Below, piece by piece: positions 1 through 6,023 of a stretch of 6,252 bases of DNA (its first letter is position 1; every line of letters starts with the position of its first letter). The translations under genes were made by a program, and so were the position numbers. The notes beneath the pieces were generated by a model, which saw only the letters and a program-made list of their open reading frames with translations, had not been told where the DNA came from and ran no database searches. Source of the stretch: Acidimicrobiia bacterium (GTDB lineage: Bacteria > Actinomycetota > Acidimicrobiia > Acidimicrobiales > SZUA-35); the NCBI GenBank assembly GCA_029857855.1, contig JAOUGG010000162.1:1-6252 (forward strand), read 5' to 3'.

Positions 1-79
1 CGGGTACAAGGCGATCGAATCCGCCGTGGCGGTTGCCGTCGCCGCATCCGGTGTTGGAGCGGGGAAGGACGGTTCGTGA
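1..79 (+). CDS. [2Fe-2S] subunit of a molybdenum hydroxylase, C-terminal end only (5' cut by window)
   Basis: Only the last 25 codons are present, in the frame beginning at base 2 and ending at TGA 77-79. They start with GYKAIESAV and run into an Ala/Val/Gly-rich tail. In the small iron-sulfur subunits or domains of xanthine dehydrogenase, CO dehydrogenase and aldehyde oxidase, the second cluster ends with a CRCxGYxxIxxAV segment. The window opens just after that cysteine pair; the single base at position 1 (C) fits the third base of the expected Gly or Thr codon. The protein would pass electrons from the molybdenum centre towards FAD. Its stop overlaps the start of the next gene, which is the matching large subunit, so the two are almost certainly co-translated. 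Whether this is a stand-alone small subunit or the end of an FAD/Fe-S fusion cannot be seen. The family call rests on a short tail plus strong context. Confidence 0.75.
   Translation, partial: GYKAIESAVAVAVAASGVGAGKDGS
61..68 (+). promoter_or_regulatory. Shine-Dalgarno-like site for the molybdopterin subunit
   Basis: GGGGAAGG lies inside the end of the preceding reading frame. It is 7 nt before GTG 76 and 10 nt before ATG 79, so it suits either start and does not decide between them. Together with the overlapping stop (TGA 77-79) it suggests both reinitiation and direct ribosome recruitment. Confidence 0.5.
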
Positions 80-2337
80 TGAGCGTCGGGGCCACCCCTT
101 TCCGCGTCGACGGCCACGGCAAGGTCTCCGGTGAGGCGCAGTATCCGGCCGACCGGATTCCCGCCGACGCCCTGTGGGCCAAGGTCGTCTTCACCGACCA
201 GCCCCACGCCCGTCTGCTGTCGCTCGACGTGTCGGCCGCTCGGGCCACCGACGGTGTGGTCATGGTGCTGACCGGCGCCGACGTCCCGGTCAACGAGTAC
301 GGGCTGACCCTGTTCGACCAACCGGTGATGATCTCGATCGAGCACACCGGCGCGTCGGATGTTCCCTGCGACGTGTCCCGCTGGGAGGCCGACCATCTCG
401 CCGTCGTCATCGCGGAAACCGCCGAAGCGGCGGAGAGCGGCGCGGCCGCCATCGAGGTCGAATGGGAGGCGCTGCCGATCCTGTCCGACATCGACGCCGC
501 CCTCGCCCCCGGCGCCCTGCTCATCCACCCCGAAAACGGGGCCGAAACCAACAACTACCACTCCTACCGGATCCGCAAGGGCTCGATGGACGAGGGGTGG
601 GCCCGGGCCGCCGTTGTGGTCGAGATCACCTACGAGGTCCCCCACCAGGAACACGCCTACCTGCAGCCGGAGGCCGCCGTCGCCTACCTCGACGACGAGA
701 ACCGGGTCACCGTCGAGGTGGCCGGTCAGTGGGCCCATGAGGACCGGGAGCAGATCGCCCACGCACTGGATTTGGACCTCGACCGGGTCCGGGTCATCTA
801 CCCCGCCATCGGCGGCGCGTTCGGTGGGCGGGAGGACATGTCGCTCCAGATCGTCATGGCGCTGGCCGCCTGGCGCCTGGCGCAGGAGGGCGAGACCCGG
901 CCCGTCGCCACGGTGTGGTCGCGGGAGGAGTCGATCGTCGGCCACCACAAACGGCACCGGGGTCGGATCCGAGCCAAATGGGGGGCCGACGCTGAAGGCC
1001 GCATCGTCGCCGTAGAGAGCGAGGCCTGGCTCGACGCCGGCGCCTACAACTACACGTCCAACAAGGTGCTGGGCAACCTGCACATCGGTCAGGGTGGCCC
1101 CTACGAGGTCCCCAACGCCCGCATCGATTCCCACGCCGTCTACACCAACGCCGTACCCGGCGGCGCCTTTCGGGGCTTCGGCGGGCCGCAGGCGGCCTTT
1201 GCCGCCGAATGCCAGATGAACCGCCTGGCCGAGGCCCTGGGAATGGACCCAGTGGAGATCCGGCGCCGCAACACCCTACGCGACGGCTCGGTGTTCATCA
1301 CCCAATCCCCGATGCCCGAGGGCGTGAGCCTGCCCCAGGTGATCGACCGCTGTGCGGTCGCGAGCGGCTTCGGGTCGGGTCTCGACACCGATCCCCCGGC
1401 CGCCGAGCCGTTTTCCCCGTTCGCCTCGCTGCCGCCGTTCGAGTCGGCGCTGCGACGGGGCCGCGGGTTCGCCTGCGCGTTCAAGAACGTTGGGTTCTCC
1501 TTCGGTTTTCCCGAGCGCTGTGAGGCCGAGATCGTCCTCCACGGCGATGAGGGTGCGGAGGAGCCGGAACGGGGGGAGCTGTACCACGCGGGAGCCGACG
1601 TCGGTCAGGGTTCCCACACCGCGTTCCTGCAGATGGCGGCCGAGGCCACCGGCGTACCACTCGACCGGATGGAGGGCCGGTTCTCCGACACGTCGTCGAC
1701 CGGCGATTCCGGGTCGGCGTCGGCCTCCCGGTTGACGTTCATGGCCGGCAACTCGATCCTCGGCGCGGCCGAGGAGGCCCAGAAGGCGTGGCGTGACGGC
1801 GACCGCCCGGCCCGGGGACAATTTCGATACGTGCCCCCACCGACCGAGGCGCTCGACCCCGAAACCGGCGCTTGCAATCCGAACTTCAGCTACGGCTACG
1901 TGGCCCAGGCCATCGAGTTGACCGTCGACGTGGAGACCGGTCACATCGTGGTCGACCGGGTGACCAGCACCCACGACGTCGGCCGGGCCATCAACCCCGC
2001 GCTGGTCGTCGGCCAGATCGAGGGGGCGGTGGCCCAGGCCCACGGCTACACACTGAGCGAACGGCTCCGGGTGGCCGACGGTCGGGTGCTCAACCCTCGA
2101 CTCAGCACCTACCTCATCCCCGGCATCGGCGACATGCCGACGGAGATCAACAGCGTGATACTCGAACTGGCCGACCCCCGGGGCCCCTGGGGAGCGCGGG
2201 GTATGGCCGAGATGCCGATGATGACCTACGCCCCGGCGGTCGTCGCCGCCCTCCACGACGCCACCGGGGTCTGGTTCACCGAGTTCCCGCTCACGCCGGA
2301 CCGGGTCCTGGCCGGTCTCCGCGCCGCGGGAAGCTGA
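76..2337 (+). CDS. Xanthine dehydrogenase family molybdopterin-binding (large) subunit
   Basis: This 753-residue protein has the usual length for a stand-alone Mo-binding subunit. Residues of about 10-130 form the aldehyde oxidase/xanthine dehydrogenase a/b hammerhead domain; the rest forms the two molybdopterin-binding domains. Visible motifs are GGAFGGRE (246-253), AFRGFGGPQ (364-372), GQGSHT (510-515) and GARGMAEMP (706-714). Relative to bovine xanthine oxidase, E253 matches Glu802, R366 Arg912, F368 Phe914 and E712 the catalytic Glu1261. Counting back without gaps from AFRG, however, Arg880 falls on N334. The AFRGFGG motif is the purine/aldehyde hydroxylase form, not the CO dehydrogenase active-site loop. 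The enzyme would hydroxylate a heteroaromatic or aldehyde with water at a Mo cofactor, passing electrons to the Fe-S and FAD subunits. No signal peptide is visible, so it is probably cytoplasmic. GTG 76 overlaps the preceding stop as GTGA; ATG 79 is an equally good start. The family is secure; xanthine as substrate is inference. Confidence 0.93.
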   Translation: MMSVGATPFRVDGHGKVSGEAQYPADRIPADALWAKVVFTDQPHARLLSLDVSAARATDGVVMVLTGADVPVNEYGLTLFDQPVMISIEHTGASDVPCDVSRWEADHLAVVIAETAEAAESGAAAIEVEWEALPILSDIDAALAPGALLIHPENGAETNNYHSYRIRKGSMDEGWARAAVVVEITYEVPHQEHAYLQPEAAVAYLDDENRVTVEVAGQWAHEDREQIAHALDLDLDRVRVIYPAIGGAFGGREDMSLQIVMALAAWRLAQEGETRPVATVWSREESIVGHHKRHRGRIRAKWGADAEGRIVAVESEAWLDAGAYNYTSNKVLGNLHIGQGGPYEVPNARIDSHAVYTNAVPGGAFRGFGGPQAAFAAECQMNRLAEALGMDPVEIRRRNTLRDGSVFITQSPMPEGVSLPQVIDRCAVASGFGSGLDTDPPAAEPFSPFASLPPFESALRRGRGFACAFKNVGFSFGFPERCEAEIVLHGDEGAEEPERGELYHAGADVGQGSHTAFLQMAAEATGVPLDRMEGRFSDTSSTGDSGSASASRLTFMAGNSILGAAEEAQKAWRDGDRPARGQFRYVPPPTEALDPETGACNPNFSYGYVAQAIELTVDVETGHIVVDRVTSTHDVGRAINPALVVGQIEGAVAQAHGYTLSERLRVADGRVLNPRLSTYLIPGIGDMPTEINSVILELADPRGPWGARGMAEMPMMTYAPAVVAALHDATGVWFTEFPLTPDRVLAGLRAAGS

Positions 2338-2341
2338 GCGA

Positions 2342-3016
2342 CTACGGCTGGTACTGCTCCTCGACGCTCACGACCAGTCCGTCGGTGATCTCGACCCATG
2401 CGCCGGGCTCGACCGATCGGCTCGGCGACTCGGAGACCCACGTCGGGTAGTCGATCGTCTGGACCGTGGAGGGGTCGCCGGGATCGGCCAGGAACTCGAC
2501 GGTGGCATCGGGCGACGGGATCAGCAGCCGTTGGGTCGTGTTGTCGTTGCGGATGTAGTAGTCGTTCGGAGGTGGGCTCTCGGCCCCGTCCTCGGTGGCG
2601 GCGGCCGCGGCGTCGTCGCCGGTGAACCAGCAGGCCAGGTCGAAGCTGAACGAGTCGGCCTCACGGGCGGAGGGGAAGCCGAACCAGCGGCCGTCGGGCA
2701 GGACGTCGCCGTCTCCGGGGGTGCACCCGGAGCCGTCCGGAACCGGCGCCGCGTCACCGTCGGTCGCGGTGGTCGCGGTCGTGCCGGTCGACTCGGTCGT
2801 GGCCCCGTCGGCGGTGGTATCGGTCGCTTCGGTGGATTCGGTGGTCGACGAGTCGACAGCCGACGTGTCGGTGGTATCGGTGGCGTCGTCGGTCGACGTG
2901 TCGGTGGCGTCGTCGTCACTGCCGCTGCATCCGGCGACGGCCACCGTCAGGAGCAGGGCGAGGAGTGTTGCGGTGAGAACCCGAGCACTCCCCCGTTGGA
3001 TCAGATTCATGTTCAT
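2342..3016 (-). CDS. Secreted lipoprotein with Thr/Ser/Asp-rich linker and uncharacterised C-terminal domain
   Basis: Numbering is from ATG 3016 (224 residues). Residues 1-29 are a lipoprotein signal peptide: a basic start (Arg8, Arg12), a Leu/Val/Ala core, and the lipobox VAGC with the lipidated Cys at 30. Residues 31 to about 88 are almost only Thr, Ser, Asp, Glu, Ala and Gly, an acidic disordered stalk. From about 98 to the end there is a compact domain with two cysteines (C98 and C129, possibly a disulfide) and the phrases PDGRWFGFP and NDYYIRNDN. I recall similar phrases in putative lipoproteins of Acidimicrobiia, but know no assigned function. The likely site is the outer face of the membrane. 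Alternative starts are GTG 3022 and ATG 3010; none has a clear ribosome binding site. The gene ends 4 bp from the convergent Mo-hydroxylase gene and follows the deaminase on the same strand after 76 bp, so it may share that transcript or have its own promoter. Confidence 0.85.
   Translation of the reverse strand: MNMNLIQRGSARVLTATLLALLLTVAVAGCSGSDDDATDTSTDDATDTTDTSAVDSSTTESTEATDTTADGATTESTGTTATTATDGDAAPVPDGSGCTPGDGDVLPDGRWFGFPSAREADSFSFDLACWFTGDDAAAAATEDGAESPPPNDYYIRNDNTTQRLLIPSPDATVEFLADPGDPSTVQTIDYPTWVSESPSRSVEPGAWVEITDGLVVSVEEQYQP
2760..2925. repeat. Degenerate low-complexity repeat encoding the lipoprotein stalk
   Basis: The stretch is built from TCGGTGG, GTCGTCG and GTCGAC words on the + strand. 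One clear near-tandem copy is CGACGTGTCGGTGG at 2861-2874 and again at 2894-2907 (33-bp period, in frame). It encodes the Thr/Ser/Asp-rich linker on the minus strand, where such repeats are typically length-variable through slippage. Confidence 0.6.
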
Positions 3017-3092
3017 GGCCACAGTGTTTCACGCTGCGACCCACCGAGGGCGTCGCCCCCACTGTGACGTTGGACTCCCCCACCGACCACGC
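3017..3092. other. Short intergenic gap between deaminase and lipoprotein genes
   Basis: Both flanking genes are on the minus strand. The gap holds a short GGGC-GTC-GCCC inverted repeat (3048-3058), with no T-run on the transcribed side, so it is a poor terminator candidate. I found no convincing promoter or ribosome binding site for the lipoprotein here. Confidence 0.4.
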
Positions 3093-4484
3093 CTACGCAG
3101 GCTGGAAGCGGCGGGCGATACGACGATGATCGGCCAACATCTCGTCGAGACGGGGCGAGACGATCCGACCGTCCGCAACCACCGGTTCTCCGTTGACGAT
3201 GGTGTGGTGGGCGCCGACCGGACCGCAGCGCAGCCAGCCCTCGATCGGGTCGTCGAGCACCCCGGCGAAGGCCGGCCCGTCGAGGCGCCACACGGCAAGA
3301 TCGGCAGCGGCGCCGGGGGCGATCACCCCGATCTCGCCGTCACGCCCGAGGCAGCAGGCCCCGCCCCGGGTGGCCATCTCCAGCACATCCCGGGCGGTCA
3401 TGGCGTCGGCGCCGCTGCGGAGCTTGGCCAGCAGCAGGGCCTGGCGGGCTTCGAGCCACAGCGAGGCGGAATCGGCGGACGACGAGCCGTCGCAGCCCAG
3501 ACCGACCGGTGAGCCGGCAGCCCGCAGGTCGACCACCGGGGCAATGCCCGAGGCCAGGATCAGGTTGGAGCTCGGACAGTGGGCCACGCCGACACCGGCC
3601 CGGCCGAGACGGGTGATCTCATCGCCGTTCGGCCGCACGCAGTGGGCCACCCAGCTCCGATCGGTGCACCAGCCGACCTCCTCGAACTGTTCGATGCAAC
3701 GGCGACCGAAGGTGGCCATCGAGAACTCGTCGTCCTCGGCGTTCTCCGCCAGGTGGGTGTGGAGCCGGACGTCGAGCCGCTCGGCCAACTCGGCGGTGCG
3801 GCGCATCAGGTTCGGGGTCACCGAAAACGGTGAGCAAGGGGCCAGTGCGATGCGGGTCATGGCCCCGGGGGAGCGGTCGTGATGGCGGGCGACGAGGCGC
3901 TCGCTCTCGGCGAGAATGTCGTCTTCGTCCGAGACCACGTCGTCGGGCGGCAACCCGCCGTCCTTCACCGACAGGCTCATCGACCCGTGGGTCGGGTGGA
4001 ACCGCATGCCGAGGTCACGGGCGGCCTCGATCTCGGCCGTGATCAGATCACCGCCGCCGGCGGGATGAAGATAGAGGTGGTCGGTCGAGGTGGTACACCC
4101 GCTCAATGCGAGCTCGGCCAGGCCGACCCAGGCCGAGACGTGGGCCGCCTCCTCGTCGAGCGCCCGCCACAGCGGGTAGAGGGTCTGCAGCCAGCCGAAC
4201 AGTGGAGCCGAGGTCATCGGCGCGTACGCCCGGGTCAAGTTCTGGTAGAGATGATGATGGGTGTTGACGAGACCGGGCGTGACCAGACCGCCGGCGGCGT
4301 CGATCACCCTTCGGGCCGGCGGCGGTGGCGATGTGGCGTGGCGATCGACGGCCGTGATACTCCCGTCGTCGATGGCGATCCAGCCGCCCGGGATCTCGCC
4401 GTCGTCGCCGTCGACGGTGGCGATGAGTCCGGCGTTGACGACCAGGAGGTCGGTCTCGGGCCGGCTCCCGGTCTGCTCGGTCAC
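3093..4484 (-). CDS. 8-oxoguanine deaminase (amidohydrolase superfamily)
   Basis: The 463-residue protein has the amidohydrolase layout: an N-terminal beta segment (about 10-70), a metal-dependent TIM barrel (about 70-385) and a C-terminal beta segment. Metal and catalytic residues expected for the cytosine/guanine/SAH deaminase branch are present: H76 and H78 in NTHHHLYQ, H244 and E247 in HTHLAE, H281 in VAHCV, and D332 in GCDG. Segments SGCTTSTDHLY (128-138), RFHPTHGSMS (161-170) and GGLPPDDVV (176-184) match what I recall of the Pseudomonas 8-oxoguanine deaminase (PA0142 type) rather than guanine or SAH deaminases. The reaction converts 8-oxoguanine to urate plus ammonia, a purine salvage/catabolic step in the cytoplasm. 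Translation starts at GTG 4484, which overlaps the preceding TGA as GTGA; no Shine-Dalgarno is visible upstream, so expression probably depends on coupling to that gene. The superfamily is certain; the substrate is likely. A triazine or pterin deaminase is the main alternative. Confidence 0.88.
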   Translation of the reverse strand: MTEQTGSRPETDLLVVNAGLIATVDGDDGEIPGGWIAIDDGSITAVDRHATSPPPPARRVIDAAGGLVTPGLVNTHHHLYQNLTRAYAPMTSAPLFGWLQTLYPLWRALDEEAAHVSAWVGLAELALSGCTTSTDHLYLHPAGGGDLITAEIEAARDLGMRFHPTHGSMSLSVKDGGLPPDDVVSDEDDILAESERLVARHHDRSPGAMTRIALAPCSPFSVTPNLMRRTAELAERLDVRLHTHLAENAEDDEFSMATFGRRCIEQFEEVGWCTDRSWVAHCVRPNGDEITRLGRAGVGVAHCPSSNLILASGIAPVVDLRAAGSPVGLGCDGSSSADSASLWLEARQALLLAKLRSGADAMTARDVLEMATRGGACCLGRDGEIGVIAPGAAADLAVWRLDGPAFAGVLDDPIEGWLRCGPVGAHHTIVNGEPVVADGRIVSPRLDEMLADHRRIARRFQPA

Positions 4485-4726
4485 GCGTCGTCGGTGAGGT
4501 CGACCTGGAGGTGGACCGACGTGGCACCGTTGGCGAAGGCGACCTGCAGCATCGTGGCGACCGTCTCGACGACGGTGTCCAGCTCACCTTGGGCGGTGGT
4601 GGCGAAGGGACCCATGTCGGGGTCCAAACCGGCCGAGCGCAAGGCGTCGACGGCCGCGGTCACATGTGGTCCCGGATCGTTCTCCTTGAACGGTTGCACC
4701 AAGACCTCGACTCGGGCGCCTGCCAT
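4481..4726 (-). CDS. MTH1187/YkoF-family thiamine-binding-like protein
   Basis: The protein has 81 residues from ATG 4726, one small domain of the MTH1187/YkoF thiamine-binding type (Pfam Thiamine_BP, formerly DUF77). Features typical of the family are the opening beta strand VEVLVQPF, then PGPHVTAAVDALRSAGL, a central GPFATTAQGELD, and a closing helix and strand with VAFANGATSVHLQVDL. Members form ferredoxin-like oligomers; YkoF of Bacillus binds thiamine, and most relatives are uncharacterised, so ligand and role are inferred. No signal peptide or membrane segment is seen. The reading frame stays open upstream to 4807, but those 27 extra residues (Arg/Pro-rich) do not look like the family, whose proteins begin right at the first strand. 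ATG 4726 is preceded by GGTGAGGGC, a possible but very close ribosome binding site. It is the first gene of a pair, its TGA overlapping the deaminase GTG. Confidence 0.85.
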   Translation of the reverse strand: MAGARVEVLVQPFKENDPGPHVTAAVDALRSAGLDPDMGPFATTAQGELDTVVETVATMLQVAFANGATSVHLQVDLTDDA

Positions 4727-4732
4727 GCCCTC

Positions 4733-4738
4733 ACCATA
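4733..4738 (-). promoter_or_regulatory. Candidate -10 element (TATGGT) for the thiamine-binding-like/deaminase unit
   Basis: On the minus strand TATGGT fits TANNNT and lies 6 nt before ATG 4726, so transcription would start at or next to the A of the start codon (leaderless mRNA). The overlapping GGTGAGG could instead be a ribosome binding site. No -35 match was found. Confidence 0.3.
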
Positions 4739-4856
4739 ATCGGTTCTCAGGGCTGGCGCGCCCCGCCTAGGCTCAGCCTTCGACCAGAACCGTGAGGGCC
4801 TCGACATCGGCCGCCTCGAGACCGTCGCCCGCTGAGGCGTGGACCGTTTCGATGCC

Positions 4857-4862
4857 TACGCT
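4857..4862 (+). promoter_or_regulatory. Candidate -10 element (TACGCT) for the dus gene, leaderless start
   Basis: TACGCT fits the actinobacterial TANNNT -10 consensus and ends 8 nt before ATG 4871, placing the transcription start at about the start codon. No Shine-Dalgarno is present before this ATG, which fits a leaderless message. CTGAGG at 4832-4837 is only a weak -35 match with a long spacer. Confidence 0.4.
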
Positions 4863-4870
4863 TGAGTGCG

Positions 4871-6004
4871 ATGACCCTCGTCGACCTGCGACCTCTCACC
4901 ATCGGTCCGATCACCGTGGACATGCCCGTGGTGTTGGCCCCGATGGCCGGTGTCACCAACGCGCCGTTTCGCCGGCTGTGTCGCCGATTCGGGGCTGGAC
5001 TGTACGTCAGCGAGATGATCTCGGCCCGGGCGCTGTGCGAGGGAAATCAGAAAACCGATCACCTGGCCAGCTTCGCCCCGGACGAGACACCACGAAGCCT
5101 GCAACTGGCCGGGGTCGACCCGACCTACATGGGCCGGGCGGTGCGCCGCCTCGTCGAGCAGGATCGGATCGACCACCTCGATCTCAACTTCGGCTGTCCC
5201 GTTCGCAAGGTGACCCGCCACGGCGGTGGCGGAGCCCTGCCCTACAAGCGTCGGCTGCTCGCTGCGGTCATCTCCGCTGCGGTCGACAACGCCGGTGACG
5301 TGCCGGTCACGGTCAAAATGCGGGTCGGGATCGACGACGATCATCTCACCTATCTCGACGCCGGGCGGATCGCCGAGGACTGCGGTGCCGCCGCCGTGGC
5401 GCTCCACGGCCGGACCGTGGCCCAGCTCTACTCCGGCTCCGCCGACTGGACCACGATCGCCCGCCTGAAGGAGGCCGTGACCTCGATCCCGGTGCTCGGC
5501 AACGGAGACATCTGGGAGGCGACCGACGCGGTGGCCATGATGGATCGGACCGGCTGCGACGGTGTGGTCATCGGCCGGGGCTGCCTCGGTCGACCGTGGC
5601 TGTTCGGTCAGCTGGCGGCCGCGTTCGAGGGTCGACCCGTTCCGGAGCCGCCGACCGTGGCCGAAGTGCGAACCATCATGATCGAGCACGCCGAGCTCCT
5701 GGTCGAGTGGTTCGGCGACTACAAGGGCATCCGTGAGTTCCGCAAGCACACCGCCTGGTATCTCAAGGGCTACCCGGTCGGCGGTGCGGTGCGAGGCCAA
5801 CTGGGCCGGGTCGAAAGCCTGGATCAGCTCGGCTCTCTGTTGGCCACGCTGCCCGACGCCCCGCTACCGCCGGAGAACATCCGAGCCGCCCGAGGTCATA
5901 CGAGAGGCCCGCAGGTGGTGGCCCTGCCCGATGGCTGGCTCGACGATCCGCACGACGACCTGGTCGCCGCAGCCGACGGCGACTCGGCCGCCTCGGGCGG
6001 CTGA
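4871..6004 (+). CDS. dusB: tRNA-dihydrouridine synthase, DusB/NifR3 type
   Basis: The 377-residue protein (from ATG 4871) is an FMN-dependent enzyme that reduces specific uridines in tRNA to dihydrouridine using NAD(P)H. The TIM barrel begins with LAPMAGVTNAPFR (22-34, FMN binding). It carries the catalytic cysteine C109 in DLNFGCPVRKVTRHGGGG, K149 in VKMRVG, HGRT (179-182), QLYSGSADW (185-193), GNGDI (210-214) and the FMN phosphate-binding GRGCLGRPWLF (235-245). The C-terminal helical tRNA-binding domain contains FRKHTAWYLKGYP (290-302), typical of the DusB/NifR3 branch. The last 25 or so residues are an acidic, Ala/Gly-rich tail beyond the usual domain. An in-frame TTG at 4862 would add three residues but overlaps the TACGCT box, so ATG is preferred. 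The next gene starts 19 bp after the stop on the same strand, suggesting co-transcription. Family confident; exact tRNA position modified is unknown. Confidence 0.93.
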   Translation: MTLVDLRPLTIGPITVDMPVVLAPMAGVTNAPFRRLCRRFGAGLYVSEMISARALCEGNQKTDHLASFAPDETPRSLQLAGVDPTYMGRAVRRLVEQDRIDHLDLNFGCPVRKVTRHGGGGALPYKRRLLAAVISAAVDNAGDVPVTVKMRVGIDDDHLTYLDAGRIAEDCGAAAVALHGRTVAQLYSGSADWTTIARLKEAVTSIPVLGNGDIWEATDAVAMMDRTGCDGVVIGRGCLGRPWLFGQLAAAFEGRPVPEPPTVAEVRTIMIEHAELLVEWFGDYKGIREFRKHTAWYLKGYPVGGAVRGQLGRVESLDQLGSLLATLPDAPLPPENIRAARGHTRGPQVVALPDGWLDDPHDDLVAAADGDSAASGG

Positions 6005-6023
6005 GCGGACGGCGACCATCTCG

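Larger units (their letters stand above)
4727..4870. other. Divergent intergenic region between thiamine-binding-like and dus genes
   Basis: This 144-bp region should carry promoters for both directions. Candidate -10 boxes are TATGGT (4738-4733, minus), TACGCT (4857-4862, plus) and TAGGCT (4768-4773, plus, inside the palindrome GCCTAGGC 4766-4773). No clear -35 hexamers are seen. A coding-like but start-less frame on the minus strand ends at TGA 4775-4773. Confidence 0.5.

Noticed and set aside
1276..2256. Long minus-strand open frame (326 codons) opposite the Mo-binding subunit.
   Set aside because: It lies wholly antisense to a gene with clear family motifs; its product is Gly/Arg/His-rich without recognisable domains, typical of a GC-rich shadow frame.
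76..2337. CO dehydrogenase large subunit (CoxL) as an alternative identity.
   Set aside because: The active-site loop reads AFRGFGGPQ, the xanthine dehydrogenase/aldehyde oxidase form; the form I CODH loop with its Cys (AYRCSFR) and the form II AYRGAGR loop are both absent.
3048..3058. GGGC-GTC-GCCC hairpin as an intrinsic terminator after the deaminase.
   Set aside because: The stem is only four pairs with no T-run following on the minus strand, so it is not convincing.
2595..3512. Plus-strand open frame of 305 codons across the lipoprotein and the end of the deaminase.
   Set aside because: It spans two supported minus-strand genes and their gap; its Val/Ser-rich stretch is simply the complement of the Thr/Asp stalk repeat.
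3093..4484. Guanine deaminase, SAH deaminase or chlorohydrolase identity for the amidohydrolase.
   Set aside because: The shared metal residues do not discriminate, but the CTTSTDHLY, RFHPTHGSMS and GGLPPDD segments fit the 8-oxoguanine deaminase group better; a triazine or pterin deaminase remains a minor possibility.
3879..4739. Plus-strand open frame of 286 codons opposite the deaminase and the thiamine-binding-like gene.
   Set aside because: No domain is recognisable and it is antisense to two genes whose catalytic or family motifs are intact.
4766..4773. Palindrome GCCTAGGC as a regulator operator.
   Set aside because: Eight bases with no flanking symmetry is too short; it contains a TAGGCT that could be a second plus-strand -10 box, but nothing supports operator function.
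4856..5800. Minus-strand open frame of 314 codons opposite the dus gene.
   Set aside because: It is His/Asp/Gly-rich with no domain, and antisense to an intact dihydrouridine synthase with all its motifs.
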